From assembly GCA_002786505.1 (NCBI GenBank), contig PCTK01000002.1:1-5088 (forward strand): 5,088 bases of DNA, in the 5' to 3' direction. A program made the position numbers and the translations under genes. Below the pieces are notes generated by a model, which had not been told where the DNA came from, made no database searches, and saw only the letters and a list, made by a program, of their open reading frames with translations. This DNA comes from Nitrospinae bacterium CG22_combo_CG10-13_8_21_14_all_47_10. Lineage in GTDB: Bacteria > Nitrospinota > Nitrospinia > Nitrospinales > VA-1. Positions 4,909 through 5,088 of the stretch are shown piece after piece (position 1 is the stretch's first letter; each line of letters opens with the position of its first letter).

Positions 4909-5088
4909 TTACGAAATTGTCTGGTCAGAAGTTTTTGGTTGTTTTTGGGGAAGAGTAATGATGAATGTTGACCCTTCTCCTGGCCTGCTTTTTGCGGTTA
5001 TGGTGCCGTGGTGGCGATCAATTATTTTCTGGCAGATGAACAAGCCCATTCCACTTCCGGATACGTTGCTGTCGGAATGCAGGCGTTT
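4909..5088 (-). CDS. Sensor histidine kinase, C-terminal end (partial)
   Basis: An open frame runs from the right edge to a TAA at 4909-4911, giving the last 59 residues of a larger protein. It begins KRLHSDSNV, then GSGMGLFICQKIIDRHHG (the G2 glycine box of the HATPase_c ATP-binding domain), TITAKSRPGEGSTFIITLP (the two closing beta strands) and a 12-residue polar tail. The RLH element just before the glycine box is typical of PAS- or phytochrome-type kinases with FxRLH in this position, so the missing part probably has PAS or GAF sensor domains; this is inference. The protein would autophosphorylate a His lying upstream of this window. Its start, sensor region and response regulator lie beyond the right edge. 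No start codon is needed within the window, so it is easily missed by start-based gene callers. Confidence 0.9.
   Translation of the reverse strand, partial: KRLHSDSNVSGSGMGLFICQKIIDRHHGTITAKSRPGEGSTFIITLPQKQPKTSDQTIS

Overview
The window looks like an ordinary stretch of a Gram-negative bacterial chromosome of moderate GC. It carries eight intact protein genes and one gene cut by the right edge. The taxon cannot be fixed from the sequence. An HspQ/YccV protein, a ketopantoate reductase, a phytochrome-style histidine kinase end and a dispersed hairpin repeat at the left edge would suit a proteobacterium or a related environmental lineage; this is inference. There are no rRNA, tRNA, CRISPR, transposase or phage genes.

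Layout, left to right. Positions 1-90 hold a short repeat-like stretch (imperfect hairpin at 35-56, then a T-run plus small hairpin at 71-90). Next comes a plus-strand cluster: a short HspQ-type protein (105-347), an unrecognised 171-residue protein (365-880) and a membrane-anchored TPR protein (946-1488). It closes with tandem hairpins, the second of which (1552-1580) is a plausible terminator. A small acidic orphan (1591-1821, minus) and an orphan with a GTG start and good ribosome binding site (1956-2429, plus) diverge from a 134-base gap. The second orphan converges, with only 6 bases between stop codons, on a minus-strand pair: a membrane protein (3157-3699) and a long pentapeptide-repeat protein (2436-3164), whose reading frames overlap by 8 bases. 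In front of that pair is a good sigma70-type promoter with an 8-bp dyad centred on the predicted transcription start and a second overlapping hairpin in the leader. Ketopantoate reductase (3909-4853, plus) is transcribed away from that pair. The right edge holds the last 59 codons of a histidine kinase on the minus strand.

How the genes fit together: the only tight functional pairing visible is the membrane protein plus pentapeptide protein, which look co-transcribed, translationally coupled and under a dedicated regulated promoter. HspQ, the unknown protein and the TPR protein may form an operon. PanE (pantothenate/CoA synthesis) and the kinase look like independent genes. I found no clear new defence or mobile system. 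The best candidates for something undescribed are the pentapeptide/membrane pair with its operator-like dyad, and the three orphan proteins.
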